Positions 23,721-36,292 are shown, counted from the first letter of the stretch. The stretch is 64,000 nt of DNA from Culex pipiens pallens (GCF_016801865.2 NC_068938.1:10230520-10294519); one strand, 5' to 3'. A program made the numbers and translations. The notes: generated by a model from the sequence alone, not told the origin.

Positions 23721-26300
23721 GAACCAAGCGCCATGCCATGAAATGCACACACACCAAAATCTGGTCCTGGTGGAGCGGAGGAAGGTTTTCCGGATCCCGA
23801 TAGCGAGTGACTGCGACTACGACGACGACGACGACGCCGACGACGCCGGCGTTATCCCGAGGAAAAATAAGAAACGACCAAGAACTTATATATATATTTC
23901 TCGATATCCTGTTTCGGCTGCAGTTTGGGCGGCGTCCCTCGAAAAGTGAGGAAAACGAAATTTATTACAATTTGATATTATTATTTGCGCTCTATCGCCC
24001 GAGCTTTTCGGTTGTTTGGCAGTGGAGCACAAACTCCGTGTTTTTCCGTACACAGGGAGAGAGGAAATGTTATCTTATTTTAAATTTCCATTTTCAGTTA
24101 TCCGGACGCGTTTCGAAACGGGTTAAAATTTACAGCAGAGTTCTGCTACACGTGTCTGCCGGAATTCATTGAATGCCGAACTACCGCTTTCGATTGTTGG
24201 TCAATATATTTGCAAATAAATGGGTTGTACCCATTCCGAGTCATGGTGCGTCCAAAATTCAGGAAGCTCTGCTGGCAGTTGCTGCCAACGGACATCATCA
24301 TCATCATCTTTTGGGGTTCCCCTTCTTTCTCCGGGAGGAAACAAACATAACCGGAAAAGTTGTCGTGTGGAAAGATAAAGTTTGCCAGATTAGCCAGAGT
24401 GCAGTGTGTCCAAAGATAAGAAAGTGCTGCTTTTGCAGCCCAAGTCGATGGCCGACTTGTTTCGTCTCTGCGAGTATCGCTTTTGGCCGGATCGTTATGA
24501 CCACTTAGGGACTTTTGGGTTCGGGCAGGGAAGGGGGGAGGGAGCTACCGCAAAACATTTGCAGACAATAACGAAGCAGTGTCATCGTTCTGGGGACAGT
24601 TGTTTGGCAGTTTGTGGGATTGCTACTGCAAATTTTGGAAAGGATTGAGTACCTTATTATGAATAGAATTTCTTTATGTAAAAAAACAATCAATTTGTTT
24701 GTATTTGTTCCTGGAGACTCTGGGTCAAATATTGAAACAATAACATTTTATTTGTTTTGTTTTAGAATAAAAAGTGGAGCATTAACACTTCCCGTCTTCC
24801 AAATCCCTGTCCCTGGTGGAGATGGGAGCGGCCGGCAATGGAGGCTGTCATGGTGTTGAGAATTCGGTTCAGGTGGAGTTGGTTTTATTCAAAAAATTAT
24901 CGATTCCTAGGCAACTTCGGCTTAGACAATCATCACATAACATGGCGAAATCCAGTCTGCAATCCGCTAAAATCACCGTCTCCTAGCGAAGCGAAAAAGA
25001 ACAATACAAAATAGTTTGTTAAACTATTAGTGAAGTTTTTTTTTTCTTTGCGCTGTCAGTTGACGTCTAAGACCGTTTGTGATTTATCAGTGAAGTTTTG
25101 TCTAACGTTCATCATCTACGAAATAAGTATTGAATGAATTGAGTACAAATCGTTTAAAATAACTGGTCACTTTTAAACTCTCAATGAATATCCGTATTCA
25201 CCAAGTAGCTACTGCCAGATTTATATGAAGACTGCAGTTCCACACCTTATTAGAGCTCCAGAACCCCCTTCCCATCCACTTTCCCAAGAGGTCATAAACA
25301 AACAAACCCACTCCCCAGTGAACGCAAGGTTAGCTCCACCGTCACTACCCAAGTTCCAGAGAACTGCTCTCGTATTAGGTATCATAACCGAGAAAAGCAG
25401 ATTTCAATCTCCATCCGGCTCTCCCCCCCCCCAATCCCTAATCCTCTCTCTTCCTCACCAGGATTTGCGCTCCCCAGCACAGACACACATACACACTCGA
25501 GCGCACTTTTTAATCTATAATGAAATCTTATCTTTTGTTATATTTCGCTCTTTTTTTTGCGCGCGCTCTCGCGTAGTCATCAACGACGCAACAACCAACA
25601 CTGCGAGGTTGCGAGTTTTGCTGCTGCCTCAGCTTATCTTTCCGGCTAAATCGGCTCAGCTCCGTGGTGTACGCGGATCTCTGATGCTGGCTCTTGGTTC
25701 TGTATGTGTGTGCGACACTAGTACGCACGTAGAGAAGAGAGTAGGATGCTTGTCTGCCTGACCTTATCCAACGATCTGCGAGTTGCGACTCCTTCCACCC
25801 ACCCACCACCAGCTTACCAGAGATTTTCGGGGGATTGGGGAGAGATTCTGGGGAACCGGAACGGTCTAAAACTGCCAACTTTCCAATCGAAACTGCTTCC
25901 GGCTCTTGCCCATTGTTTCAGCAGCCAACCAGCCGGCAGCTGGAAAGCAAGTTCGTAATCTTGGTGCGCCATCCAATTAATCAAAAAATAAAGGAATATA
26001 AAAAAATACCATTTAGATCCGTATCGGCCAGATTGAGCCAATATGTGGAACACGCAGAGCCGGCGACTGTCGGATGTCTTGGTGCAATTTCTCTTCCTGT
26101 TTTTATAGTGTATGGGTTTATGTGTTTGTGTGTTCTTTTGTTCAGCCAGTCTGCCACCAGCACTCAGCTGCCAGATTGCGAACGATCGATTTGTGATAAA
26201 TTCGTCTTGGTTGGCACGAGAGAAAAAACGATTTCTTGTGGAATTTGTCTCGTGGGGGGAACAAGTATCTTTTTCATAAATATATCAGACTAACATATCT
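23721..26300. other. GC-balanced island, no gene supported
   Basis: Unique-looking sequence with a GAC trinucleotide run (23817-23850), CAT run (24293-24310) and CA/GT motifs. The longest frame, 25225-25761 (178 codons), is Pro/Ser/Leu-rich and low-complexity with no domain. The reverse-oriented partner of 15481-15556 is at 24905-24980. Confidence 0.4.
24905..24980 (+). repeat. 76 bp repeat, partner of 15481-15556
   Basis: Matches the complement of 15481-15556 (see there). The flanks of the two copies do not match, so the shared block is sharply bounded. Confidence 0.6.
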
Positions 26301-26415
26301 TACACAGTGTTGTCAACATATTATTAAATTCAAATTAAATGTTAACTGAAATTCACATGAGCAGGTATTACGACTATAAAAAGAGGGTAAAGTAACCATA
26401 AATTGTGTTGGTCCT

Positions 26416-26545
26416 ATAGAGTTATCTACGTGCGCATGTATTGCGTGTACGTACACGAAGGGTTTTTAGGTTAAAATTTGTACCCGCCAGCAAAAACAAA
26501 TGGTAAGCTAGTGTGCGTGAGATCGGGCTTAGATAGCTCTATTAT
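26416..26545. mobile_element. Short MITE-like inverted repeat, about 130 bp
   Basis: TATAGAGTTATCTA near the left edge is inverted at the right as TTAGATAGCTCTATTA. Inner CGTGCGCATG and GTGTGCGTGAG are partly inverted. No coding potential. Confidence 0.6.
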
Positions 26546-27029
26546 CATTTGACGGGCTCCATACATAAGATATATAGTAAAAAAAATATAGTAAAAAAAA
26601 TATTCTCAAGACATTTTTGGTGTTGACTTTGACCATTTTTGCCATTGTTAATATTTTTTTTTCTTCAAATTCCAAGAGTCGAAAAAATACGACATTTTTC
26701 TAATGGTCGTTACGCTTGCTAAGGGCGGATCCTGATCAACTTTTAACTGAGTTTTACGTTTATTTAGCTGGGAATTGCTTAAAAAAATTATTAACATGTC
26801 TGAACCAAATTCAAAACTGCTCTTCGTATTTTGTTTTTGTATTTTATTTTTTTTATTAAAACAAACCAAATTCAAATTGCTCTAAATTGTGCTTATATGT
26901 CAAAAAGATGGAAGAAAGCTAAAAATTATGTAACATAGTTTTAAATTGGTTGGATTGTTAAAAAAACATTGAATTGCTTTTTTTAAATTAATCTTTTTTT
27001 TCTGGATTGTTAACAAAAATCATTGAATC

Positions 27030-28720
27030 CCTTGTTATAAATTATTCTATATTATGTTGGATTCGTTAGCAATGTTTTAATTGTTCCTAATTTTTTTGAA
27101 CTGCTTTAAATTGTTTTATTTTTTTCAAACTGTTTAAATTTAAAAAAAAAATTGCAATAATTTAAATTGCTACAACATGATTTAAATTCTTTTATTTTTT
27201 TAAGAATTGTTTTAAATTGTTCCAAGTTGTTTTAAGTCCTTTTAAATTGTTTTAATTTTTTTTATATTGTTTTAATTGGTTTGAAATTGTTTAATTTTTT
27301 TCAAATTGTTTTAATTTTTTAAATAGGTTTTGCATTAATTTAAATTGTTTCAAAATGATTTAAATTGTTCAAAATGGTTTGAAATTGTTAAAAATGGTTT
27401 AAAATTTTTAAAAAAATTTCAAGTTGTTTAAAATTGTGAACAATTGTTTAAAATTGTTCAGAATAGTTTAAAATAGTTAAAAATAGTTTAAAATTGTTTA
27501 AAATTGTTTAAAATTGTTAAAGTTGTTTGAAATTGTTTAAAATTATTTAAAATTGTTGAAAATTTTTTTAAAAATTGTTAAAAATCGTTTAAAATTGTTT
27601 AAAATCGTTTAAAATTGTTTAAATTTTTTTAAATTGTTTAAAAATGTTTAAAATTGCTTAAAATTGTTTGAATTGTTTAAAATTGATTAAAATTGTTTAA
27701 AAATTGTTCAAATTGTTTAAAATTATTTAAAATTGTTTAAATTGTTTAAAATTGTTTAAAATTGTTTAAAATTGTTTGAAATTGTTTAAAATTGTTTAAA
27801 ATTGTTTAAAATTGTTTAAAATTGTTTAAAATTGTTTAAAATTGTTTAAAATTGTTTAAAATTGTTTTCAATTGTTCAAAACTGTTTTCAATTGTTTAAA
27901 ACTGTTTTCAATTGTTTCAAATTGTTCAAAATTGTTTGCGTTGTTCAACATTGTTTAAAATTGTTTAAAATTGTGTAAAGTTGTTGTTAAAAATTGTTTA
28001 AAAATGTTTAAAATGGTTTGAAATTGTTTAAAATTGTATAAAATTGTTTAAAATTGTTTAAAATTGTTTAAAATTGCTTAAAATTGTTTAAAATTGTTAA
28101 AAATTGTTTAAAATTGTTAAAAATAGTTTAAAATGGTTAAAAATAGTTAAAAATTGTTAAAAATTCTTTAAAATGTTTGAAATTATTTAAAATTGTTTGA
28201 AATTGTTTAAAATTGTTTAAAATTGTTTAAAATTGTTTAAAATTGCTTAAAATTCTTCAAAATTGGTTTAAATTGTTCTAAATTGTTTAAAATTAGTTTA
28301 AAATTGTTTCAAATGGTTTTAAATTGTTTGAAATTGTTTAAATTGTTCTTAATTGTTTAAAAATGTTTTAAACTTTATGAAATTGTTTTAAATTGGTATA
28401 TTTGTTTGAATTTGTTTTAAATTGTTATTATTGTTTTAAACTGTTTTATATTGCTGAAATTGTTGAAATTGTTTTAATTATTTTAAATATTTTTAAATAG
28501 TGTTACATAGTTTTAAGCTGTTTTAAATTGTTTTAAACTGTTTTAGACTGTTTGTATTATTTATAACTATTTGAATTTATTTAAAATTGTTTAAACTTGT
28601 TCTGAATTATTTAATATTGTTTGAAATTAATCAAATCTGTTTGTAATTGTTTAAAATAGTTTTAAACAATTTGAAATTTTTGATGTTGTTTCAAATTGTT
28701 TTAAATGATGTGAATTTGTA
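27030..28720. repeat. AT-rich minisatellite, about 10 bp unit TTGTTTAAAA
   Basis: Roughly 1.7 kb is made of near-tandem variants of ATTGTTTAAA. The array is most regular at about 27750-27870, where perfect 10-mers run uninterrupted, and decays towards both edges into 11- to 13-base variants (TTTTAAATTGTT). This core-to-edge decay is what unequal exchange produces. There is no gene inside. Confidence 0.95.
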
Positions 28721-29290
28721 AAAAAAAATCAACGATTTTTTAAATTTAAAGCTTAATTTTTATTTTTTTAACAGAAGGTATCGCAAAATGCTTTGTTCAT
28801 CGTATTATTCATGCTATAGTTCAATTAGCAATAAATGAATAAATAAAGGAAATTCTAAGGTTTAACGTATATGTTTGATGTGTAGTCCCAGATTCATAAT
28901 TTGTAAAAAGCCTAAAGGCGCTCTACTCAAATAAAAATATAAAAATAAACGTTTCTCACTATGGCTAAATAGTTGACAATCGACCTAATGCCTTTGAGTA
29001 AAAACCTTAGAAATTTAAACTTATTAAAAAAAAAACAATTTTCCCTGTAATTTTCATAGCGAATTTTAAGACAAAATCTTGAAAAATTACATTGAATTTA
29101 AATTTTATTTTAATATGCTTTTTTTGCCCAAGCATTTTTTTAATCATTCGATATAAATAAAAGTTGTTTAAAATTGGTCAAATTGACTAAATTAAATTTT
29201 ATTGATTTTTTTAACGGTGTAAAAATGTTATTCAATACATTTTTAATTAGTACTTTATTATAATTTTGATATCAAATAATACAGTTAAAC
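28721..29290. other. AT-rich spacer
   Basis: No gene. ATAAATGAATAAATAAAGG at 28831-28850 could be the remnant of a retroelement tail; nothing more can be said. Confidence 0.35.
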
Positions 29291-30309
29291 TACTCCACCA
29301 CAATAATTGACCAATCAATGACACACACACCCACACGCACTCACACCCAGTTGACAAGGTGTTCAACCGTGGATAACACGATCTGACAGTGATGAGGCGC
29401 AGACCAACTCACCTGAAAAGGGGGCCTTTGATATGCCTCAGTCAATCATCGGATTACACACATCATGCCACAACCCAAACACACAGTCTACACGTGCTGT
29501 CACTTTTTGTATGGTTGTGTGTGTGTGTGTGTTTGTTGGTACTTGTTGTAACACCAACAGAAAAAATAAATAAAAATAAAACAAGCTCATTCGACCTAGT
29601 ATGCCCATATTATCTCTAATCTAGATCATCGATAAGCCGGCTCCGGTCTCCAACAAGCCAAGCTGAACCTGCTGAACACAACAGCAGCAAAAAAAAAAAA
29701 AGAACCTTAACTAGAGCGGCCCAGAGACTGGTCTTTCTCATTTAACCGCGAGCCGGATTGATTTCATCGCTCACATTTTGCATGTTTCAAATTGATTTTT
29801 ATTATTTTATTGATTGTGGCCCTGATTAGGGGCTGCCCCTTTATTACTCCTTTATTTGCGGGGTTTTTTTTCTTTCAAGAATGAGGGCAGTCCCTCAACT
29901 TTGACCAATTCTACGCAACGTGATGGATTATGATTGGTGGCGACCTCGAATTAGTCGGTCCCCGACGATCGGGTCATCTTCATTACCGAAAACATGGTCC
30001 CGCACTAGAAAAACGTGACAAAACTACACTGATTCGATTGCGATCGCTGGGTCGTTAAATCTGCGAACGAAACTCAACGAAGCAAACTTTTTGGGAATAA
30101 ATTTTGCCTTTGGTTACCGCCGAAGGTGGTCCTCCAGGCCAATGTCGTTGATTACCATCAAATTTGGTCGTTTTCGAATTTTACTACTTTCAGAAGCTGC
30201 AAATATTTTCAGTTTATTGCCATCGCGGCGATTTCGACGATCGAAGTTCGAACAACTGAGATGTCTTTAATTAATATTTCCCTTTTTTCTTTTTCTCTTT
30301 GTTTTCCAG
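29291..30309. other. GC-balanced island, no gene supported
   Basis: Unique-looking sequence with CA/GT microsatellites near 29320-29350 and 29515-29535. The last 25 bases form a pyrimidine tract leading into the candidate exon at 30310. Confidence 0.4.
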
Positions 30310-30361
30310 GTGAGTTGAAACAAATGACGACACGAGAGTCCAGATTATCTCAACCAGACTA
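30310..30361 (+). other. Candidate small exon (52 nt)
   Basis: A long pyrimidine tract ending TTTGTTTTCCAG (AG at 30308-30309) precedes it, and the donor GTGAGT starts at 30362. It contains an ATG at 30324 that would begin MTTRESRLSQPD and then split a codon at the donor. It could be a 5' exon carrying a start codon. The signals are good but the block is short and has no recognised product, so this is a candidate only. Confidence 0.3.
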
Positions 30362-30519
30362 GTGAGTGATTCGTTTTCAAAATTAACTGGTCACTTTCCA
30401 GCAAACGCAGTTTGTTCTGATACGTTCCATAAATCAAATAAGCGCAAATCAACAATGAGTCGCCAGGCTTATATAATGGTCATCAATTTCCCAGCCCTAT
30501 CAGCACCTCAGCCCCCCAC

Positions 30520-30810
30520 CTCTTATCGGTAATCAATGTCCACATTTTCGTTATCAGACTATGACGCTAGCTAGTTGGGACCAACTGTTTGATAATTGTT
30601 CGTCCAGCAAACGGCCGGCGAGCTGCTCATCAATTTCGATGCGCGCGTTATCTCGATTTTGACGCGTTATCTCGCCAAGCGTTGTCTCTGCACGCGTGCA
30701 GCATCATCAGAGTGGTGGTGGTGGCGTGGGACTTGCTGGATGGTTGAGGGAATAGTTTATCTTATCAGTGCTCGGAGCTTTAGTGGGAGCGACTATGGCG
30801 GTGATAAACT
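30520..30810. promoter_or_regulatory. Cluster of GATA-type motifs
   Basis: At least six TTATC or GATAA cores occur in under 300 bases, including a repeated GCGTTATCTCG at 30645-30655 and 30664-30674 and a double TTATCTTATCAG near 30757. The block lies in a GC-balanced island just downstream of a candidate exon. Enhancer function is inference. Confidence 0.3.
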
Positions 30811-30900
30811 TGCATGCATTGATTATATAGTGGAATGGGTTCAACAATCTGGCCATGAAAGGGATGATATTCAATCTGTCGAGAATTGATTGCATAATTA

Positions 30901-31847
30901 GGGGAGAGTGGGGAGACTTGATCCCCTTTTTTTGTATCGCACATAACTCTGTCAATTTCTCACAAAACTATAAACTTTTTGCATGAATTGAAAGCTTAAA
31001 CATTCATCTGTGTTTGGCTAATAAGGATATTTCATCAGATGAACTCTTCGAATCATGCCAAGCGTTTTAAAAAAATATTTTAAACCGGCATTTTAAAAAT
31101 GTTAGGGGTAACTTGATCCTCCTTTCAACATTTTGAAGAAATCTTAAGCAAAATGTTTCTTATTCATCCAAACTTTTAATTTTCTATAAGCTACAGCAAT
31201 TTCACATAAAACCTGTACGTTTGTGTTCAAAATATAACAAGTTTATTATATTAAATATTTAAAAACTTAAAATATTATTTTTTAGACCAAAATTAAGCAT
31301 GTTTACAAAAGCTGCAAATTTTTGTTTACGAAACTTTTGAAAAATGGTTCAAACTGCAGTAAGTTATGTACAACTATACTAAAGGAAACTATGTATGAAA
31401 ACCCAGCTCAATTAATTAATCTTGAGGCTGATTCCAGTGACTGTAAAAATGCTGGGATCAAGTCTCCCTAAACGCACTTTTTTAAACAATTGATTGTAAA
31501 AATAGTATGACGATAAATTTAACATCAAATGCGTAAGGGTTTTGGAGTTGATAAGTTTATCAAACAATTCATGTGTAAAAAATATTTTTTTAAATAATTT
31601 TTGAGTATTTTCTATACATATCAATACAAAGAAAAAAAAATCTCTTGGAAGTTTTTTGCAGCTCGTTTTAGAAAAATGTGTGTAACTGAATCTAAACATT
31701 TTTTAATTTTTTTCTTTGTTTTCTACAATGAGTTTTAGTTAATTTCGCACAACTTTCTAGAATAAAGCTAATTGTTTTACCCACATGCTGACGAGATACA
31801 GGCTTGGGATCAAGTGTCCCCGGGGATCAAGTCTCCCCACTCTCCCC
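30901..31847. mobile_element. TIR element with GGGGAGAGTGGGG ends, 947 bp
   Basis: Perfect 26 bp inverted repeats (30901-30926, 31822-31847) are flanked by TA on each side (30899-30900, 31848-31849). The TIR core AGACTTGATCCCC recurs internally near 31107 (AACTTGATCC) and 31452 (GGGATCAAGTCTCCC), giving subterminal repeats that could bind a transposase. There is no transposase frame. Confidence 0.93.
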
Positions 31848-31849
31848 TA

Positions 31850-32514
31850 ACTCATTTTAGCAAGATGTGGAATTTAATATTAAAATCCAACTGACCGGTA
31901 TCATTACATAAATGTCATAATTTTGTCAATAATATTTTAAGATTTTTTCTTAATTCGCAACATTTTAGACGATTTTTCACTACCTGCTCATTTTCAATGG
32001 AATACAAAACCTCAGGACATCGATTGTTAAATAATCTTTTTTGAAATGTTTCTGAATGTAGCAAATGCAAACACTTAAAGTTTTATTATTTTTAATCATG
32101 AACATGAATCTTGACAGGAGCATTTTTTTTAAATAAAAAAAAAAAAACAAGAAAAGAGAAATTTACTTTTACAACGAATATAATTTAAATCTCAATTATT
32201 TTTCAAATCAATAGAACTTTGCTCAAAAGGATTTGCAAACTTACATAAATCGAGCAAAAAATATGTTTGTTTTTTTTTTTAATTTTAACAGAATTGCTCA
32301 TTTTGAAAGAATATGGACACTTCTTTGAATTTAAAAAAAAAAGTACAGCTCATTTATGATAACTGTAACAAAAAAAATTACTTCTGCTCATGTTTCAAAT
32401 AACGTAAAAATTCACGGAAATTGATTTAATTTTAATTTTTTTTTCGACAATTTTTTTTAACTTTTATCAGCATTATTTCTAAAACACCTTCAAAGATTAT
32501 ATTTAAGGATATAA
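31850..32514. other. AT-rich spacer
   Basis: No gene or element boundary recognised. The repeated phrases about TGCTCATTTT resemble those at 6470-6700, probably from the same old repeat. Confidence 0.35.
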
Positions 32515-33130
32515 GGGTAATTCTCCGCCAACTCACACAGCAGTTGCCCCGACCCCTCTTCGATTTGCGTGAAACTTTTTCCTAAGGGGTAACTTTTGTC
32601 CCTGATCACGAATCCGAGGTCCGTTTTTTGAAATCTCGTGACGAAGGGGCGGTACGACCCCTTCCTTTTTTGAACATGTGAAAAAAGAGGTGTTTTTCAA
32701 TAGTTTGCAGCCTAAAACGGTGATGAGATAGAAATTTGGTGTCAAAGGGACTTTGATGTAAAATTAGAAACCCGATTTGATGGCGTACTCAGATTTCCGA
32801 AAAAACGTATTATTCATCGATAAAAACACTAAAAAAGTTTTAAAAATTCTCCCATTTTCCGTTCCTCGACTGTAAAAATTTTTGGAACATGTCATTTCAT
32901 GGGAAATTTAATGTACTTTTCGAATCTACATTGACCCAAAAGGGTCATTTTTTCATTTAGAACCAAAATTTTCATTTTAAAATTTCGTGTTTTTTTCTAA
33001 CTTTGCAGGGTTATTTTTTAGAGTGTAACAATGTTCTACAAAAATGTAGATCAGACAATTACAAAAAAATTGATATGTTTACACAAGGGGTTTAGTTGCA
33101 AACTCCACGAGTTATCGCGATTTTACGAAA
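32515..33130. repeat. Partial copy of one arm of the 442-2539 foldback
   Basis: Begins GGGTAATTCTCCGCCAACTC and follows the left arm of 442-2539 through GGGGCGGTACGACCCC and the TTTTAGAGTGTAACAATGTT region. It lacks the SINE and stops before the centre of the palindrome. It gives a third uninterrupted version of the SINE target region, though diverged there. Confidence 0.85.
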
Positions 33131-33245
33131 AAAAAATTTGCGGTACATCGAAAATTCTCTAAAACTTAAAATGATATTAACTAAAACATGATTAAAATTG
33201 ACTTTTAACGCAGGGGAAGGCAAACACATTCAAAAATATTTGCAA

Positions 33246-33440
33246 TAGCTGCTAAATTAAATAAAAAAAAACAGCTTTCAATAGAAAAAAAAACGCAAAA
33301 AAAGTTGAAAAAAAAATATTTGTAATTTTATTTTAATCTTTAACAGCTGCAGTTAAAGATTAAAATAAAATTAAAAATATTTTTTTTCAACTTTTTTTGA
33401 GTTTTTTTTTCTATTGAAAGCTGTTTTTTTTTATTTTAAT
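33246..33440. repeat. Hairpin, about 195 bp, centred on AGCTGCA
   Basis: Arms of about 90 bp mirror each other around 33344-33350; the innermost stem is CTTTAAC/GTTAAAG. The outer stem includes ACAGCTTTCAATAG and its complement. It is a minimal foldback element. Confidence 0.85.
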
Positions 33441-33883
33441 CATTAAGTAATTTTGTTCGATGGCTTAAGTTGACTTTATAAAAAAAAAAACAGTTACGAA
33501 TTCGCAATCTTTTTTGGCATGAAATTCTTATTTTTTGAGATTCTGGAAAAGTCGGGAATTTGACTATGGGATTTGAGGGGCAACTTTGTATTACAAATAA
33601 GTAGAAATTAAATTTAATTGTTTAAAAAAAGGTATTTTAATTAATATATCTCCAGTGTAAATAGAAACTACTTTCAGAGGGCATTAAGAGTGGAGCAAAA
33701 TAAATCATTAGTTATTATACCTTGAATCCAATCTTAAATTTGACATATCAACATATTTAATGTTATAAAATCTTATACAATAAGTTTGTCATCATTCTAC
33801 ACTTTTTTTTTTGAAACATGAGCAATCGATCGCAGCAAACTATATAGAGTTAATTGTATAACTTACTTGTAGGTTTTAACACG

Positions 33884-35151
33884 TAACTTTCTAATTTATT
33901 TCTAATCTCCAAGCGTAGATTTTAATTTGCTTCGGGGTTTGGTGGTCGATCCAAATAATGCACATAGAGTAGGGGGTTGTTTTTACTGTACTGCTGAAGC
34001 TAAAATCCTTGGTGAAGACTTTCGATTAAAATTGCTTTATTTTTTTTAAATATAAATATGCTGATAAATCCCATGACACAAAATAAATTAATTGTTAACT
34101 AATTATGCTTTTTCAATCGGTCGTTTAAATTAACTTCTAACTCTTACATTTAAATAAAACAAATAAATAAATAATATAATACTCCGCATCGCTGTAAGAG
34201 TTTAAAATCAAGATTGAAATGATGTGATAAATCATTTATTACCTCGTATTTCGCTCAAAATCACATCAAAATGTAAAAGAACATATAAACTTCTCTTTAC
34301 TCTTACAGTTGGTAGGGGAACAGCATCTAATTCCAGCGTGCCTCTAATGTCGGCAGGTCGGAACTTTGACATTCAATTAAAGCTAATTTAAAGCGTTTTC
34401 AACTGAAATCGAGTGATAAATAGCTCAATAAGAAGTGAGCAAGCAAGTTTCTATCAAAAGTTTTGCAAAATTAGTTGTTTGAATAGTGAAAATCAGCATA
34501 TTGGATGGAATTAGGAGCGAGTGCTTAACCTGCCAAACATACGAGAATTTCCCCTAGCTTGAGTTTAACAGCAGACAAGTTAAAACTGTGTTTGATCAGC
34601 ATTGCTTTCACCAGAAAAAATGGTTGGTTTAGTAATACTACAGTCGATTTAATCGTGCACGGCTTCGTCGCGTTGTTTCTGCCGTGGTTTAAAATATGAA
34701 AAATATAAATCATGCATCTTTTACACTATACAGTCACAAGTATATGTTTAACAATAAAAAACTAACTCTACTTGATTCGCCCGCAATACCTTTCGGGGTA
34801 TATCCTAGGGTTCTACCTCTCCTACTAACATTGAGTCCAAAACCACCCTACAAACATCTATACCACTAAGGTGACGCAGGGATCCTTGCGCACTTTAGAT
34901 AGGTGTTTACTAACATTCCTTCCGTTCCCCAAAGGATAGCTTGGACCCGGCGAGGACCCCCTTATGCCCTGGGCTGTATTACACACTCATCAAAAGATGA
35001 AGACATGGTATCTCCCGTGTTTTTGTTGTTTTGTGTTTTTTTTATTGTTCCGGATGAGGGTCTAACACAACCAGACCAAACAGAGGGATAAGCGTTGTGG
35101 AGCCATCCGTGGATAGGGCGTCCTAAAATGCTAATGCTAATGCTAATGCTA
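33884..35151 (+). mobile_element. Retroposon with 24 bp target duplication and TAATGC-repeat tail
   Basis: A 24 bp direct repeat containing ACTTGTAGGTTTTAACACG lies at 33860-33883 and 35151-35174. The 3' end is a (TAATGC)n run at about 35130-35150. The last 400 bases are less AT-rich and look like a LINE 3' region (for example CCCGGCGAGGACCCCC). I see no reverse transcriptase, so it is either a 5'-truncated LINE or a non-autonomous passenger. A GGGGAA-family MITE (34315-34554) is nested inside. Confidence 0.8.
34315..34554. mobile_element. MITE, GGGGAA family, copy nested in a retroposon
   Basis: Ends GGGGAACAGC and AATTTCCCC, flanked by TA (34313-34314, 34555-34556). At 240 bp it matches the 239 bp copy at 59331-59569, and they share GAAGTGAGCAAGCAA in opposite orientation. 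Confidence 0.75.
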
Positions 35152-35292
35152 ACTTACTTGTAGGTTTTAACACGCTTTGATTTTTGAGGCCACAGTTTTT
35201 TTACAGTAAAACTACTGCATTTTTCGATTCTTTTCATATTTTGTAAAATCGCGATTTTAATTTAAAATGAGAATTTTAATTATTTTTCCATA

Positions 35293-36292
35293 GGGCGTCC
35301 AATTTTCCCGGGTTTTGTATTTCCCGGGAAACGGGAAAAATATTTTTGGGATCCCGGGAATTTTTTTAAACAGTCATAAAATACATGTTTTCATTAAATT
35401 TGTTATGTTTTTCAAGCTTACAATAATAGAATTAGCTCAATACTGTTAATTGGTGATAATCTTCACTTCAATCTGAACATGAACAGCAGTTTTTAGTTAG
35501 TTTAAAAAATATTAAAAATGTTTGTTTTTTTTTTTGTACTTTGTTATGCTTTGGATGTTTAATGAATCATAAATTTTAATCTAATGTGATTCAAATTATT
35601 TCATAATAATAATCACAAAATTCTTATTAATATATTTCTTTAGTTTTTTATATGAAATGACTACAAAAGCTAAAAAAAATCATTGAAACTGTAAAAAAAA
35701 CAAGAAACGATAATATATAAAATGTTAATGTATAATTTTAGAAAAGTTTAGAACATATTTTACATACTATCATTAAGTAACTACCGCCAACTGGGGGAAA
35801 TCGGGACTGCAGTCTGAATAGGTATAAGATTTTTTAGAGAAATAAATTTGAAAATTTGTGTACTAATTGTTTTGATATTTAAAAAATATCAGAACATTAT
35901 GCTGTCTTAATTCGTTACTATCGTCCTAAATTGCCCCAGATGCCGATGCTTGAAAAAAATAAATAATAAAATATGATTTTTTTTCAAATTTAAAATCATC
36001 ATTGAACGTAGCGCTAGGCATTTTGCGGATCCGTAAATTAAAATTTTAATCATTTTCCCTTATAAGCCAAATAAATGTTGATATATGCCGAATACAAATT
36101 TGCTAATGCTTTAAAAATGTTATCGATTACTAAGTATTCAACTGTTCATCTATTTCCACAACACCAAAAAATGATTTTTTTTCAATTTCGGGAATTCCCG
36201 GGACAAAATATCAAAAATCCCGGGATTCGGGAATTCCCGGTTTACGGAAATTCCCGGGATTTTTGTCCCGGAAATTCCCGGGATGGACGCAC
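35293..36292. mobile_element. TIR element with CCCGGG-rich ends, 1.0 kb
   Basis: The left end GGGCGTCCAATTTTCCCGGG is inverted at the right (CCCGGGATGGACGCAC), with TA at both edges (35291-35292, 36293-36294). Several TTCCCGGGAA palindromes lie just inside each end. A CTGGGG-family MITE is nested at 35791-35939. No transposase frame. Confidence 0.8.
35791..35939. mobile_element. MITE, CTGGGG/CAGCAG family, nested copy
   Basis: Starts CTGGGGGAAATCGGGACTGC and ends AATTGCCCCAG, as in the copies at 14475-14659 and 58865-59065, but the inner CAGCAG stem is degraded. Confidence 0.7.

Noticed and set aside
25225..25761. 178-codon open frame
   Set aside because: Pro/Ser/Leu-rich, low complexity, no domain, equally long frames on the opposite strand, no splice or promoter support.
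27030..28720. CRISPR-like array
   Set aside because: The units are tandem 10-mers with no spacers; this is a eukaryotic minisatellite.
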